Shown: positions 1-8,058, counted from the stretch's first letter. The stretch: DNA of 64,000 nt from JBFONV01 sp040779335 (GCA_040779335.1 JBFONV010000008.1:1-64000), one strand, 5' to 3'. Translations and numbers: made by a program. The notes: a model not told the origin generated them from the letters alone.

Positions 1-59
1 GCATTAAGTTTGTACGCCAACGAATATTGGTCGTAATGACGTTTTCTTGTATGTCCCAT
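1..59 (-). CDS. Start of an IS3-type OrfA-like transposase gene, cut by the window edge
   Basis: A minus-strand reading frame begins with ATG at 59 and runs open off the left edge. It is preceded by a good ribosome binding site (AGAGG, 7-nt spacing). The 19 visible residues begin MGHTRKRHYDQYSLAYKLN. A short basic leader followed by a YS-x-x-Y/F-K-L pattern is typical of the first residues of IS3-family OrfA helix-turn-helix proteins. The gene sits directly beside a cassette attC site that lacks its left half, which fits an insertion sequence landing in the array. Only 19 residues are visible, so a cassette protein with a similar start is possible. Confidence 0.45.
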   Translation of the reverse strand, partial: MGHTRKRHYDQYSLAYKLN

Positions 60-102
60 AGCTAACCTCTTTGATGACAATAAAATAAATTACTGTCCAC
101 CA
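1..102 (-). mobile_element. Possible insertion-sequence end interrupting an attC
   Basis: On the minus strand the sequence from 102 begins TGGTGGACAGTAA and leads after about 40 bases into the OrfA-like start at 59. Elements of the IS3 family commonly begin with TG and have a short leader before orfA. Immediately to the right, 103-169 is recognisable as only the right half of an attC. The boundary at 102 is inferred; the other end of the element lies outside the window, so terminal inverted repeats and target duplication cannot be checked here. Confidence 0.35.
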
Positions 103-107
103 AAGTG

Positions 108-169
108 GTGCAAGATCAAAGCGAAACCGAGCAAACTGTTAGCAGTCCCGCTTTAAATTCTTGTTATGT
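108..169 (-). repeat. attC site, right half only
   Basis: The segment GAGCAAACTGTTAGCAGTCCC at 129-149 is shared with the complete attC at 1016-1118, and it ends in the core-like GTTATGT (163-169). The complementary left arm (AGTTTGC and GGGGCTG-like segments) seen in the complete site is missing. The site belongs to the cassette whose gene ends at 164; the stop codon lies inside the core. The missing half is probably on the far side of the inserted element at the left edge. Confidence 0.6.
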
Positions 170-598
170 TTTTGGGCAACTTTTTGTATCAACATCAATT
201 GCTGTTATTTGCTTCTTATTTGCGTCGTAATAACTATAAGAAACTACAATCTCCATATCTCTAAATGTTTTCATATCTTCAGTTGTACACACAAAATTAT
301 TAATATTCGGTGACATAGAATCGACAAACGCACTTATATCCAAATTATCTTTCTCATAGTTTGGTAATTGGTAGCTATATACAAATTTATTTTGAACACC
401 AGAAGTACCAAATAGGATAGTCTCGGCATCAATTGTCATTGGTAAATTAGCATTAATTTCGCTAGCTGCTTGCATTAACACCTTGGTTTTGTCTTCCGCT
501 GTTTGAGTAAACAAATCACTTACTGCCCATTTCCCTATGATTGCCCCGCCAATTGCTGCGACAAAAGTCAAAGCATTCTTCCATGTAACCTTTTTCAT
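164..598 (-). CDS. Integron cassette protein, membrane-anchored, unknown function
   Basis: This encodes 144 residues from the ATG at 598, which has GGAG seven bases upstream. The longer frame from 646 would start inside the attC core region and is rejected. The protein has a basic start (MKKVTWKNA), one N-terminal hydrophobic segment at about residues 9-28, then a soluble domain with two cysteines near the C-terminal part, so it is probably exported and membrane-anchored. I recognise no family. It is flanked by attC sites at 108-169 and 623-722 and is therefore a gene cassette. Transcription would depend on an upstream cassette or integron promoter. Confidence 0.7.
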   Translation of the reverse strand: MKKVTWKNALTFVAAIGGAIIGKWAVSDLFTQTAEDKTKVLMQAASEINANLPMTIDAETILFGTSGVQNKFVYSYQLPNYEKDNLDISAFVDSMSPNINNFVCTTEDMKTFRDMEIVVSYSYYDANKKQITAIDVDTKSCPKT

Positions 599-622
599 TA
601 AATACTCCAGATTATGATAAAA

Positions 623-722
623 ACATAACGCCTCACTAAGAGGCAAAAAATTGTTGGCTAAAATAAGCGACGAAGGAGCAAACAGCCAACTGTTATTTGT
701 CCTTTTGAGTGCCTTGTTAGAG
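623..722 (-). repeat. attC recombination site
   Basis: This is a ~100-bp imperfect inverted repeat bounded by ACATAAC (623-629) and GTTAGAG (716-722). Internal arms TTGTTGGCT and AGCCAAC pair around a purine-rich spacer. The layout matches the complete sites at 1016-1118 and 1431-1533, the typical fold of an integron attC. It follows the stop of the 725-973 gene, as expected for a cassette read from the minus strand. Confidence 0.85.
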
Positions 723-724
723 AG

Positions 725-973
725 CTATTTATAATTACGCTTATCAAATTCCATGAATAAAGCTCCGTACAAGGCAAAAATTGTAACGAATGACATAAAG
801 GCAACCATTAGCCAAAATGCAAAAGGGTTTGCGGTTTCACTTATGAATATATTTTTATAAGTAAACTCTCTGCTGGGAATAACTTCCCAAAGATAATTGA
901 CTCCAATTAAAACAGCGAAAGCGCAAATACCTTCTATTATAGAAAACTTACTTTTTAGTTTAGGTAATTTCAT
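725..973 (-). CDS. Integron cassette small membrane protein
   Basis: This encodes about 82 residues from ATG at 973 (MKLPKLKSKF). A GTG at 988 would add five residues; neither start has a convincing ribosome binding site. Two hydrophobic segments (about 13-29 and 45-70) predict an inner-membrane protein with a short charged tail. No family is recognised. The gene lies between attC sites 623-722 and 1016-1118, so it is a complete single-gene cassette. Confidence 0.65.
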   Translation of the reverse strand: MKLPKLKSKFSIIEGICAFAVLIGVNYLWEVIPSREFTYKNIFISETANPFAFWLMVAFMSFVTIFALYGALFMEFDKRNYK

Positions 974-1015
974 TGTGCTATTTTGCACCCAAAATATGAT
1001 TAAACACTTTTAGCT

Positions 1016-1118
1016 CTCTAACGCCCGCATAAGGGGCTGATAATAGTTTGCTAAAATGTGTAACGAAGTGGAACTGAGCAAACTGTTAGCAGTCCCGTGC
1101 TTAATGCGCTTGTTATAT
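1016..1118 (-). repeat. attC recombination site, VCR-like end
   Basis: Bounded by CTCTAAC and GTTATAT. The left end TAACGCCCGCATAAGGGGCTGA is close to the complement of the conserved end of Vibrio cholerae repeats (known family). The arms GGGGCTG/CAGTCCC and AGTTTGCT/AGCAAACT pair around a central spacer. This is the clearest attC in the window and fixes the direction of the array: cassettes are read on the minus strand with their attC downstream. Confidence 0.9.
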
Positions 1119-1125
1119 ACCCTAT

Positions 1126-1401
1126 TTAACCAGTAGCTCTTTTTGTTTGCAAAGGGCTATTAAAAACAAGCGCATAGAATAAAACTATGATTGCACCGCA
1201 GTAAAACAAATAACTATCACTTTCTACAGAGTACATCGCTAGGCCAGCCAAAGCTGCATTTAAAGTTCCAATGATAAAATATACGAGGCGCGATATTTTC
1301 GATGAAAAAATACCTTTAAAGCGCATATAAAATAGAATAATTCCAGCTAACGCAGAATAAGGTAAACCAAAGTAAATAATATATGTGTCAATCAAATCCA
1401 C
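1126..1401 (-). CDS. Integron cassette small membrane protein
   Basis: The frame is open from 1443, but the first codons there lie inside the neighbouring attC core (GTTATAT), before the cassette begins. The likely start is GTG at 1401, with GAGG about 11 bases upstream, giving about 91 residues beginning VDLIDTYIIYFGL. Three hydrophobic stretches suggest a small multi-span membrane protein. No family is recognised. It is flanked by complete attC sites. The start choice is uncertain because the spacing is long. Confidence 0.6.
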   Translation of the reverse strand: MDLIDTYIIYFGLPYSALAGIILFYMRFKGIFSSKISRLVYFIIGTLNAALAGLAMYSVESDSYLFYCGAIIVLFYALVFNSPLQTKRATG

Positions 1402-1430
1402 TTTGATAAATGCCTCATTATGCCAAGGGT

Positions 1431-1533
1431 ATATAACGCCCAAATAACAGGCTAAGTAATTGTTGGCTAAAATTGTGTAGCGAAGCGAAACGTAGCCAAC
1501 TGTTACGTGTCCTTGTTGATTTGCTTGTTAGGT
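1431..1533 (-). repeat. attC recombination site
   Basis: Bounded by ATATAAC (1431-1437) and the canonical core GTTAGGT (1527-1533). Its arms TTGTTGGCT and AGCCAAC are the same as in the 623-722 site, around a short A/G-rich spacer. It closes the cassette carrying the 1549-1803 gene. Confidence 0.85.
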
Positions 1534-1548
1534 GAACATACCACCAAA

Positions 1549-1803
1549 CTATTTAAACCACTTTTTAAAGTGATACGATAAATAAAAATAACATGCACTA
1601 AAAATAATTAAACTTAGAAATAAGAGCAGTTTGCCATTCTCTTGAATTACAGTATCAAAGTTAAATGTGAAAACAACGTATAAAGCTAACGAGTGAAAAA
1701 ATAAAGCTATGAGGAGAGTCCAAATCATTGCAACTAACTCAACAGACGTATGAACATTATCTTTATTAAATAACCTACAAGTTAACTTAAATGCATTTTT
1801 CAA
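1549..1803 (-). CDS. Integron cassette small membrane protein (first in array)
   Basis: This encodes 84 residues starting with TTG at 1803; the attC-type core GTTAGGT at 1809-1815 supplies AGGTG five bases upstream, so the recombination core doubles as ribosome binding site. Two hydrophobic segments (about 24-48 and 58-76) with basic ends predict a two-span membrane protein. No family is recognised. It is the cassette nearest the expected attI side of the array, and nothing beyond it resembles an integrase. Confidence 0.65.
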   Translation of the reverse strand: MKNAFKLTCRLFNKDNVHTSVELVAMIWTLLIALFFHSLALYVVFTFNFDTVIQENGKLLLFLSLIIFSACYFYLSYHFKKWFK

Positions 1804-1808
1804 AGTTC

Positions 1809-2186
1809 ACCTAACAGCTTATTAGTAGGAAAAAGTCACGCTTTCCACGGCAAAACTCATCCTATATTTTTTATTGGTACATTTTTAACATAGCATTTAA
1901 GTTATTGCCATATATAGCAATAAAAGAAGAAGGATAAAATTAAATATGTAGAAAGCGAGAAAAAGTCACGCTTTCTACAATAAAGCGTGATTTATAGCTG
2001 TGCTGTATATAAAAACATATATCGTAAAAAATATTTTAGAATTATTTTTGGTTTTTGGGGTCGTAACGTAACCATGGTTTGCACGCTATATGTAAAGGGA
2101 AGAGGGGGCTAAACTGGTCGTTGAAAGCAGAAGGTATTTATGGTGATGAGCAGGGTAATACTCCCCATATTTTGTTTTACAGGCAT
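1809..2186. other. Array boundary region without integrase; short repeats
   Basis: The array ends at a core site (ACCTAAC on the plus strand, 1809-1815). The next 370 bases have no credible gene, and no intI is seen up to fldA. The 9-mer TCACGCTTT occurs at 1836-1844 and 1966-1974 and inverted at 1984-1992. The first two copies sit in the longer direct repeat GAAAAAGTCACGCTTTC, and the second forms a hairpin (GTAGAAAGCG/CGCTTTCTAC, 1948-1978). These could be a degenerate attI or accessory binding sites, which is inference only. Confidence 0.5.
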
Positions 2187-2208
2187 AAAAAAACCCTCAT
2201 GAGAGGGC
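2187..2208 (-). terminator. Rho-independent terminator of fldA
   Basis: Read on the minus strand, CCCTC-TCAT-GAGGG is followed by seven T residues, 26 bases past the fldA stop codon. It closes the ybfF-fldA run and insulates it from the cassette array. Confidence 0.85.
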
Positions 2209-2234
2209 TTTGATAAATGTTTTTAGCAAGGAGA

Positions 2235-2762
2235 CTAGTCCGCAAGTTCAGCTAAACACATTTCGTCATAAATTTGTTTTACCCACTTGTCGACACGCTC
2301 TTCTGTAAGCTCTGGTTGTCTATCTTCGTCAATAGCCAAACCGATGAAAGTGTTGTCATCAATGAGTCCTTTTGACGCTTCAAACTCGTAACCTTCTGTT
2401 GGCCAGTGACCAACTAAGATTGCGCCTTTAGATTCAACAATATCGCGTAATGGGCCCATAGCATCACAAAAGTATTCTGCGTAGTCTTCTTGGTCGCCTA
2501 GGCCGAATATCGCGACAAGTTTGTCGGTGAAATCAATTTCTTCAAGCTCGGGTAGAAAGTCATCCCAATCACACTGGTTTTCGCCGTAATACCAGGTTGG
2601 GATCCCCAAAATAAGGAGATCAAACTCTGCGATTTCTTCTTTAGTGCTTTTTGCGATGTCTTTGACTTCAACCATCTTTTTACCCAGCTTTTTCTGGATC
2701 ATTTTACTCACGGCTTCGGTATTGCCGGTGTCGCTGCCAAAGAATAAACCTACGATTGCCAT
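2235..2762 (-). CDS. fldA: Flavodoxin FldA
   Basis: This is a long-chain flavodoxin of 175 residues, an FMN-binding low-potential electron carrier in the cytoplasm that in E. coli serves reductive enzymes such as IspG/IspH, biotin synthase and activating enzymes. The FMN phosphate loop GSDTGNTEAV is at residues 9-18, the WYYGENQCDWDDF segment contributes the first aromatic flavin contact, and GLGDQEDYAEYFCDA the second. Length matches the family. It is last in the ybfF-DUF2788-ybfE-fldA run and has its own terminator. In enterobacteria fur follows fldA; here cassette DNA follows instead. Confidence 0.95.
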   Translation of the reverse strand: MAIVGLFFGSDTGNTEAVSKMIQKKLGKKMVEVKDIAKSTKEEIAEFDLLILGIPTWYYGENQCDWDDFLPELEEIDFTDKLVAIFGLGDQEDYAEYFCDAMGPLRDIVESKGAILVGHWPTEGYEFEASKGLIDDNTFIGLAIDEDRQPELTEERVDKWVKQIYDEMCLAELAD

Positions 2763-2791
2763 AAAATGTTAACCTTTTTCTTTAATTAAAC

Positions 2792-3073
2792 TTAAACTTG
2801 TTTCGTCTCTAATGCATCTTGCAATATTGACTCTATCAATTCGCCTCTGCTTATTCCTTTATCTTTGGCCAACTGATCTAGCTGTTCAAACAGATTGTAA
2901 TGAATTTTAAACTCAACCCGTTTTAAGCCTTTGTTTTTATCTCGTTTTACTTGATTGCGTTTATTTATTTTTACTTGAACACTGCGCGAGTGAGGGTTCG
3001 TTTTCGGCCGTCCTGGGCGTTTTTCATCACTAAATAAATCAATCGTTGTTAAATCTGCTGCTTCTTTTGCCAT
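2792..3073 (-). CDS. ybfE: YbfE-family protein with ribbon-helix-helix-like C terminus
   Basis: This encodes 93 residues from ATG at 3073 (MAKEAADLTTIDLF). The longer frame from 3106 would overlap the upstream gene and does not match the family start. The central RRPGRPKTNP-like segment (KRPGRPKTNP) and KINKRNQVKRDKNKGLKRVEFK are characteristic of YbfE, which is LexA-regulated in E. coli. The C-terminal half resembles a ribbon-helix-helix DNA-binding fold. The molecular role is not established. I see no CTG-N10-CAG type LexA box just upstream. The gene lies 8 bases after the DUF2788 gene and 29 before fldA. Confidence 0.85.
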   Translation of the reverse strand: MAKEAADLTTIDLFSDEKRPGRPKTNPHSRSVQVKINKRNQVKRDKNKGLKRVEFKIHYNLFEQLDQLAKDKGISRGELIESILQDALETKQV

Positions 3074-3081
3074 GCTACTTA

Positions 3082-3303
3082 CTATCCAACGCCCTGACTT
3101 TCCCAAACAAATTGAATAACGCCTTTGGCTATAAAACCAGCACAGCCTAAAAACAAGACAAAATAAACTACGTATTGTCCCACTTTAGGAACACTATTCG
3201 TTTTCATTACGTCATGAATAGACAATCCAATGAAAATAAATATAAAAGCGAAAAATAAATTAAGACCGATCGCCTCAATAACATCAATGTATTCTGCCAG
3301 CAT
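3082..3303 (-). CDS. DUF2788 small inner-membrane protein
   Basis: This encodes 73 residues with two hydrophobic spans (about 12-29 and 43-65) separated by a short polar loop (HDVMKTNSVPKVGQ). It is recognisable as the DUF2788 family, which in Vibrio and Alteromonadales sits between ybfF and ybfE. No function is known. Tight spacing to ybfE suggests co-transcription. Confidence 0.8.
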   Translation of the reverse strand: MLAEYIDVIEAIGLNLFFAFIFIFIGLSIHDVMKTNSVPKVGQYVVYFVLFLGCAGFIAKGVIQFVWESQGVG

Positions 3304-3472
3304 ATATTTACCCTAAAAAAATCTGGCGGCACTATAGCATAACCTTAATTTTAAACACATTGAAAATTGGTGAAATTGGCCCATTCAAGCACATTTTTTA
3401 CCATTTATTTTGACATATATCGTCAGACGATTACTGATCGTAATCAAAATAACGTAATTATCTTGTTTGACC

Positions 3473-4237
3473 TTACGCGTTGAAAAAATCTAACACTATT
3501 TTATTAAAGGCACTGGTCTTTTCTGCATGTAACCAATGACCCGCGCCTTGGATCACTTTTGCGCGACTATTTGGAAATAAGCTGACTATTTTTTCTCTGT
3601 GCTCGGGCTTAATATAATCAGACTGTTCTCCCTTAATAAATAGGGTAAGACCGTTAAATTGTGCGCTGCCTTCATAGCCTTTCATTATTTGTGGATAGCA
3701 TGTTTCAATAGCGTCAAGATCACACTTAAAACTAAACTGATTGTTTATTGTGGTTAAATTGCGCAATAAAAACTGTCTAACGCCCATGTTGTCAACATAT
3801 GGGGCCAGTTGCTCATCGGCATCTTTACGTTTTTGTACTTTGCTTAAATCTATTGCTTTTAAGCCTTTCATGATGGTTTGATGATGAGGAGGATAGCTCA
3901 CCGGCGCAATATCTGCGACGACGAGTTTGTCGACATACTCAGGGTGTTCAAGCGCCAGTTGCATGGCTATTTTACCGCCCATAGAATGGCCTAATAGTTT
4001 GGCCTTTTTAATCGATAAGTGCTGCATCACGTTAATAATGTCTTGCGCTAAAGTAGAGTATTCCATGTTGCTTTCATGAAAAGACAAACCATGGTTTCTA
4101 ACATCAATTTGGGTAACACGATAAGCGCTTGTTAATGCTTTGGCGACCATATTTAGGTTTTCTAAACTGCCAAATAATCCATGGATCAAGATGACATCTG
4201 GGCCTTCACCTGTTTGTTGGAAATTTAATAGGCTCAA
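3473..4237 (-). CDS. ybfF: Alpha/beta-hydrolase, YbfF-type esterase
   Basis: This is a 254-residue alpha/beta-hydrolase from a TTG at 4237 preceded by GAGG at 5-base spacing; a longer TTG start at 4273 has no ribosome binding site and is less likely. Motifs: the oxyanion-side HGLFGS near residue 19, nucleophile elbow GHSMGG with Ser85, and catalytic His234 in GAGHWLHAE. E. coli YbfF hydrolyses acyl-CoA and short esters in vitro; the natural substrate is uncertain. It is divergent from seqA, as in enterobacteria and Vibrio, and heads the run leading to fldA. Confidence 0.9.
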   Translation of the reverse strand: MSLLNFQQTGEGPDVILIHGLFGSLENLNMVAKALTSAYRVTQIDVRNHGLSFHESNMEYSTLAQDIINVMQHLSIKKAKLLGHSMGGKIAMQLALEHPEYVDKLVVADIAPVSYPPHHQTIMKGLKAIDLSKVQKRKDADEQLAPYVDNMGVRQFLLRNLTTINNQFSFKCDLDAIETCYPQIMKGYEGSAQFNGLTLFIKGEQSDYIKPEHREKIVSLFPNSRAKVIQGAGHWLHAEKTSAFNKIVLDFFNA

Positions 4238-4434
4238 TCTAACCTCGGTTTGATAATGATGTTTTAGCCGCAAATTGTCTTATGAATTACGGTATCTTGC
4301 AATACATTAGCATCTCGGGTGTTGGATTATTCGCCAATGGAATTAAAAATTGCAAACTAATCTGAATACCCTCTAGAGTCTTATCTGTAAGGGAAGTATA
4401 ATCTTTGCGATCAAAAATTTTCCTAGGGTTATTA

Positions 4435-4980
4435 ATGAAAAACATCGAGATAGACGAAGAGCTTTATAATCACATAGCACGAAATACTCAGTACATTGGT
4501 GAAAGTGCTTCATCGATACTACGTCGTTTAATATCTTTACCATCAGATGTCAGTAATCAAGCGCCTATTCAGCCAATAGAATCTGAATCTAACGCGGTGA
4601 CAAAATCAAGCGTTGAGAAAATAAATACAATTAATAGCGCTTCTGAGAACGTATTTAATTATATTAATAAAGAAGAGTTAGCCATGCAACGCGGTGCAGT
4701 GGGGCGATTTTTATTAATATTAGCGACCCTACATAGAGTTCATCAACGTCAGTTTAATGTTGTTTTGGATATTAGAGGCAGAGACCGCCTTTATTTTGCT
4801 TGCAGTGAAGCTGAATTAGCCGAAAGTGGTAGCAGTACCAAACCTCGACAAATACCAGATAGTCCTTACTGGGTGATCACTAATTCAAATACCACGCGTA
4901 AAAAAATGATGTTAACCGAAGCTGCTATCGCGTTAGGCTATCATGAAGCAGATGCCGAAAAAATTCGCGAACTATTATAA
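4435..4980 (+). CDS. seqA: SeqA, replication-initiation negative modulator
   Basis: SeqA binds hemimethylated GATC sites after replication, sequesters oriC and organises new DNA. The start is ATG 4435 (MKNIEIDEELYNHIAR, AGGG seven bases upstream), not the longer frame from 4405. The N-terminal ribbon-helix-helix multimerisation domain covers about residues 1-36, then comes a flexible Ser/Asn-rich linker, then the DNA-binding domain from about 75 with conserved VGRFLLILATLHRVH and SPYWVITNSNT segments. 181 residues is the normal size. It is followed 41 bases later by pgm, the conserved seqA-pgm pair. Confidence 0.95.
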   Translation: MKNIEIDEELYNHIARNTQYIGESASSILRRLISLPSDVSNQAPIQPIESESNAVTKSSVEKINTINSASENVFNYINKEELAMQRGAVGRFLLILATLHRVHQRQFNVVLDIRGRDRLYFACSEAELAESGSSTKPRQIPDSPYWVITNSNTTRKKMMLTEAAIALGYHEADAEKIRELL

Positions 4981-5021
4981 GAAAAAACTTTACTAATGAC
5001 TCATTAAACGAAGGAAGTGTT

Positions 5022-6668
5022 ATGTCTGTGCATCCACATGCAGGAAAACCGGTAAGACCAGAAGACAGAATAAATATTGGCCGTTTGGTCAGCGATTATT
5101 TTTTACAGATCCCAGATGTCCAAATTGCTGAGCAGCAAGTCAGTTTTGGTACGTCAGGGCATCGTGGTTGTGCAACTAAACTTAGTTTTAATGAACCGCA
5201 TATTTTAGCGATATGTCAGGCCGTTGCTGAATATCGACAATCGCAAGGTTATACAGGACCACTTTTTTTAGGTAAAGATACCCACGCGTTATCAGAGCCT
5301 GCGTTTGCCAATGCTATTTCGGTGCTTATTGCTAATAATGTGCCTGTTGTTATTCAGCACGACGAAGGTTATACGCCAACGCCGGTGATCTCACGTTTAA
5401 TTTTGAGTCATAATAAATCATCAAGTGATCAAGCCGACGGTTTGATCATTACCCCGTCACATAATCCACCAACTGATGGTGGTATTAAATACAATCCTCC
5501 GCATGGTGGCCCTGCAGAAGGTAGCGTAACTAAGCTTATTGAGCAACGTGCCAATGATATTATGGCAAATGAACTTATTGAGGTTAAACACATTAACTTT
5601 AACGAGGCATTAGTTTCGCCGCTGTTAACTAAGCAAAATTTTATCGAGTTATATGTTGCGCAACTTGAGCAAGTACTTGATATGCAAGCTATCGCCAAAT
5701 CAGGCGTAAAAATTGGCGTTGACCCTCTGGGTGGTGCGGGTATTCACTATTGGCCTGTTATTGCTGAAAAATATGGCATTAACATTGAAATAGTAAACCC
5801 TGTTGTTGATAGTAGTTTTGCCTTTATGCCGTTGGATAAAGACGGGAAAATTCGCATGGATTGTTCTTCTCCTTATGCAATGAGTGGCCTGATCGCCATG
5901 AAGGACAACTTTGATGTCGCAGTGGGCAATGATCCTGACTTTGATCGCCATGGCATAGTGACAAAAACCGGCGGTTTGATGAATCCTAATCATTATCTAG
6001 CTGTTGCTATTCACTACCTGATGTCTCATCGAGCGTGGCCAAAAGAGTGCAAAATTGGTAAAACCTTAGTGTCTAGTTCATTAATAGACAGGGTGGCAAA
6101 ACTTATCGAGCGACCACTAGCCGAGGTACCTGTTGGCTTTAAATGGTTTGTTGATGGTTTATATGATGGTAGTTATGCCTTTGGTGGTGAAGAAAGTGCA
6201 GGCGCGTCATTTTTAGCGCGTGATGGTAGCTGTTGGACCACCGACAAAGATGGTTTCATTATGACCTTGTTAGCGGCAGAAATATTTGCGGTTACTGGGA
6301 AAGACCCGTATCAATATTATTTGTCATTAGCAGAGCAATTAGGCGAGCCTTGCTATGGCCGCGTAGAAGCAGTGGCTAATAGTGCTCAAAAGACGGTATT
6401 AACCAATTTAAGTGCCGACGCTATTAGTGCCAGTACACTTGCTGGTGAACAAATAACGCAAATTTTAAGTCATGCCCCTGGTAACAATGCTGCCATTGGC
6501 GGTATAAAAGTAGTGACTGAAAATGGCTGGTTTGCCGCACGTCCGTCGGGCACCGAAGATATTTATAAAATATATGCTGAAAGTTTTATTAACCAAGAAC
6601 ATTTGCAACGTATTATTGAAGAAGCACAACAGATAGTGGCGCAGGCGTTTAGTCAGGCTGGGTTGTAA
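5022..6668 (+). CDS. pgm: Phosphoglucomutase (alpha-D-glucose specific)
   Basis: This enzyme interconverts glucose 1-phosphate and glucose 6-phosphate, linking glycogen and sugar-nucleotide synthesis to glycolysis. At 548 residues it matches E. coli Pgm closely. The phosphoserine loop TPSHNPPTDGG places the active serine at residue 146, the same number as in E. coli. The metal loop NDPDFDRHG is near 303-311, the sugar-binding GEESAGAS near 394, and the phosphate-binding ARPSGTEDIYK near the C terminus. GAAGG lies just before the ATG. It lies downstream of seqA and has its own terminator. Confidence 0.96.
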   Translation: MSVHPHAGKPVRPEDRINIGRLVSDYFLQIPDVQIAEQQVSFGTSGHRGCATKLSFNEPHILAICQAVAEYRQSQGYTGPLFLGKDTHALSEPAFANAISVLIANNVPVVIQHDEGYTPTPVISRLILSHNKSSSDQADGLIITPSHNPPTDGGIKYNPPHGGPAEGSVTKLIEQRANDIMANELIEVKHINFNEALVSPLLTKQNFIELYVAQLEQVLDMQAIAKSGVKIGVDPLGGAGIHYWPVIAEKYGINIEIVNPVVDSSFAFMPLDKDGKIRMDCSSPYAMSGLIAMKDNFDVAVGNDPDFDRHGIVTKTGGLMNPNHYLAVAIHYLMSHRAWPKECKIGKTLVSSSLIDRVAKLIERPLAEVPVGFKWFVDGLYDGSYAFGGEESAGASFLARDGSCWTTDKDGFIMTLLAAEIFAVTGKDPYQYYLSLAEQLGEPCYGRVEAVANSAQKTVLTNLSADAISASTLAGEQITQILSHAPGNNAAIGGIKVVTENGWFAARPSGTEDIYKIYAESFINQEHLQRIIEEAQQIVAQAFSQAGL

Positions 6669-6699
6669 TTTATTTAACCGCATATTGTATTTTATGAAA

Positions 6700-6723
6700 A
6701 GGCATCTTCGGGTGCCTTTTTTT
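6700..6723 (+). terminator. Rho-independent terminator of seqA-pgm
   Basis: The stem AGGCA/TGCCT around TCTTCGGG is followed by a run of seven T, 31 bases after the pgm stop codon. Confidence 0.85.
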
Positions 6724-6882
6724 ATTGATATATTGGTTTTTTTATCTTGCTATTAATCGCTAGAACCATAGTGATAAAATTAACCAATAGGCTGAAATAA
6801 ATGCTTTTCTAGGTACTTTCAAGCGTCAAATTTTGCTATTATTTTAGCTATATTCCGTTAAATATAAGCAAATAAAAGTACC

Positions 6883-7956
6883 ATGACTCAAATACAACAG
6901 CTATTACAACAAACGGGTGATTTTCTGTCATTAACACGAGCCAATGAATGGACATTATCCAGCGCACCATTTTCTTTTGTTGTCGCAGATAAAGTCAGTC
7001 AAAAGCAATCTAAAGTGACTGTTATTGATACTGGCATCATTGCTTTTGAGCCGTTAGATAATCAATCTCACAAAGATATTGTCCTCTCAAGTGCAGTACA
7101 CGGTAATGAAACTGCTCCTATTGAAATATGCGCCGATCTGATCAAAAAGCTTATTTTGGGTGAACTGCCGTTGGCAGAGCGGGTGTTGTTTCTGATTGGT
7201 AATCCGGCTTCTATCAATATCGGTAAGCGCTTTGTTGAAGAAAATATGAATCGATTATTTTCCGGAGGACATTCGTTAGACCAGGGCAATGGCCCAGGGC
7301 TTATTAATAAAGAAAGAGTACGAGCATTGGCTCTGGAAAACGCCGTGCGTGATTTTTTTGTACAAGGTGGACCGGAACATGAGCGTGAGCGTTTTCATTA
7401 CGATTTACATACCGCGATTCGTGGCTCAAAAAATGATAAATTTGCCGTTTATCCGTTCAGGCATGGCAAGCCTTGGAAAAAAGAGCAATTACAATTTTTA
7501 TTGAGCTGCGGCATCAATACAATTTTACTTTCACATTCACCAACGACGACTTTTAGTTATTTTTCATCCAATGAATTCGGCGCCGATGCTTTTACCGTTG
7601 AACTGGGTAAAGTGATGCCATTTGGTGAAAATGATATGAGCAATTTTGCGGGGGTCAGCGAAACCTTAGCGCGATTTGTTTCAGGTGAGCCGTTAGAGTT
7701 GAAACCATACGATGCTCAAGATTTTCATATCTATGAAATTTATCAAACTATTAATCGTCTTGGTGATAACTTTACTTTACATTTTGATGATGAGGTTGAA
7801 AATTTTAGCGATTTTCCAATGGATTATATTTTAGCAACGGATGACGATATTGAGCATAAAGTAAAAATAGAAGGGGAGGCGATTATTTTCCCTAATGCTG
7901 ACGTAGCTATAGGGCAAAGGGCATTGTTGACCGTGATCCCTGCAAAAATCGATTAA
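6883..7956 (+). CDS. astE: Succinylglutamate desuccinylase AstE
   Basis: This is the last enzyme of the arginine succinyltransferase pathway, splitting N-succinylglutamate into glutamate and succinate. It is a zinc hydrolase of the AstE/AspA group. The visible zinc ligands are His73 and Glu76 in AVHGNETAP and His176 in YDLHTAIRG; the catalytic Glu is in FTVELGKVMPF. At 357 residues it is slightly longer than E. coli AstE. It stands alone here, without the other ast genes, so it is not part of a local ast operon. No terminator is evident after it. Confidence 0.92.
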   Translation: MTQIQQLLQQTGDFLSLTRANEWTLSSAPFSFVVADKVSQKQSKVTVIDTGIIAFEPLDNQSHKDIVLSSAVHGNETAPIEICADLIKKLILGELPLAERVLFLIGNPASINIGKRFVEENMNRLFSGGHSLDQGNGPGLINKERVRALALENAVRDFFVQGGPEHERERFHYDLHTAIRGSKNDKFAVYPFRHGKPWKKEQLQFLLSCGINTILLSHSPTTTFSYFSSNEFGADAFTVELGKVMPFGENDMSNFAGVSETLARFVSGEPLELKPYDAQDFHIYEIYQTINRLGDNFTLHFDDEVENFSDFPMDYILATDDDIEHKVKIEGEAIIFPNADVAIGQRALLTVIPAKID

Positions 7957-8058
7957 TATTAATTTCGGTAAATCAAGTAGTTAAATTTTGGAATGTGTGA
8001 GTGTAAACATTTATGCTCACCATCAAGCACAGACAGGCGCTAATTTTAATGGACTAAC

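Noticed and set aside
599..646. Longer N terminus for the first cassette gene
   Set aside because: It lies in the attC of the next cassette; the internal ATG at 598 has the GGAG site.
1816..2000. Repeats of TCACGCTTT as a CRISPR array
   Set aside because: Only three short copies, one inverted, with unequal spacing and no cas genes.
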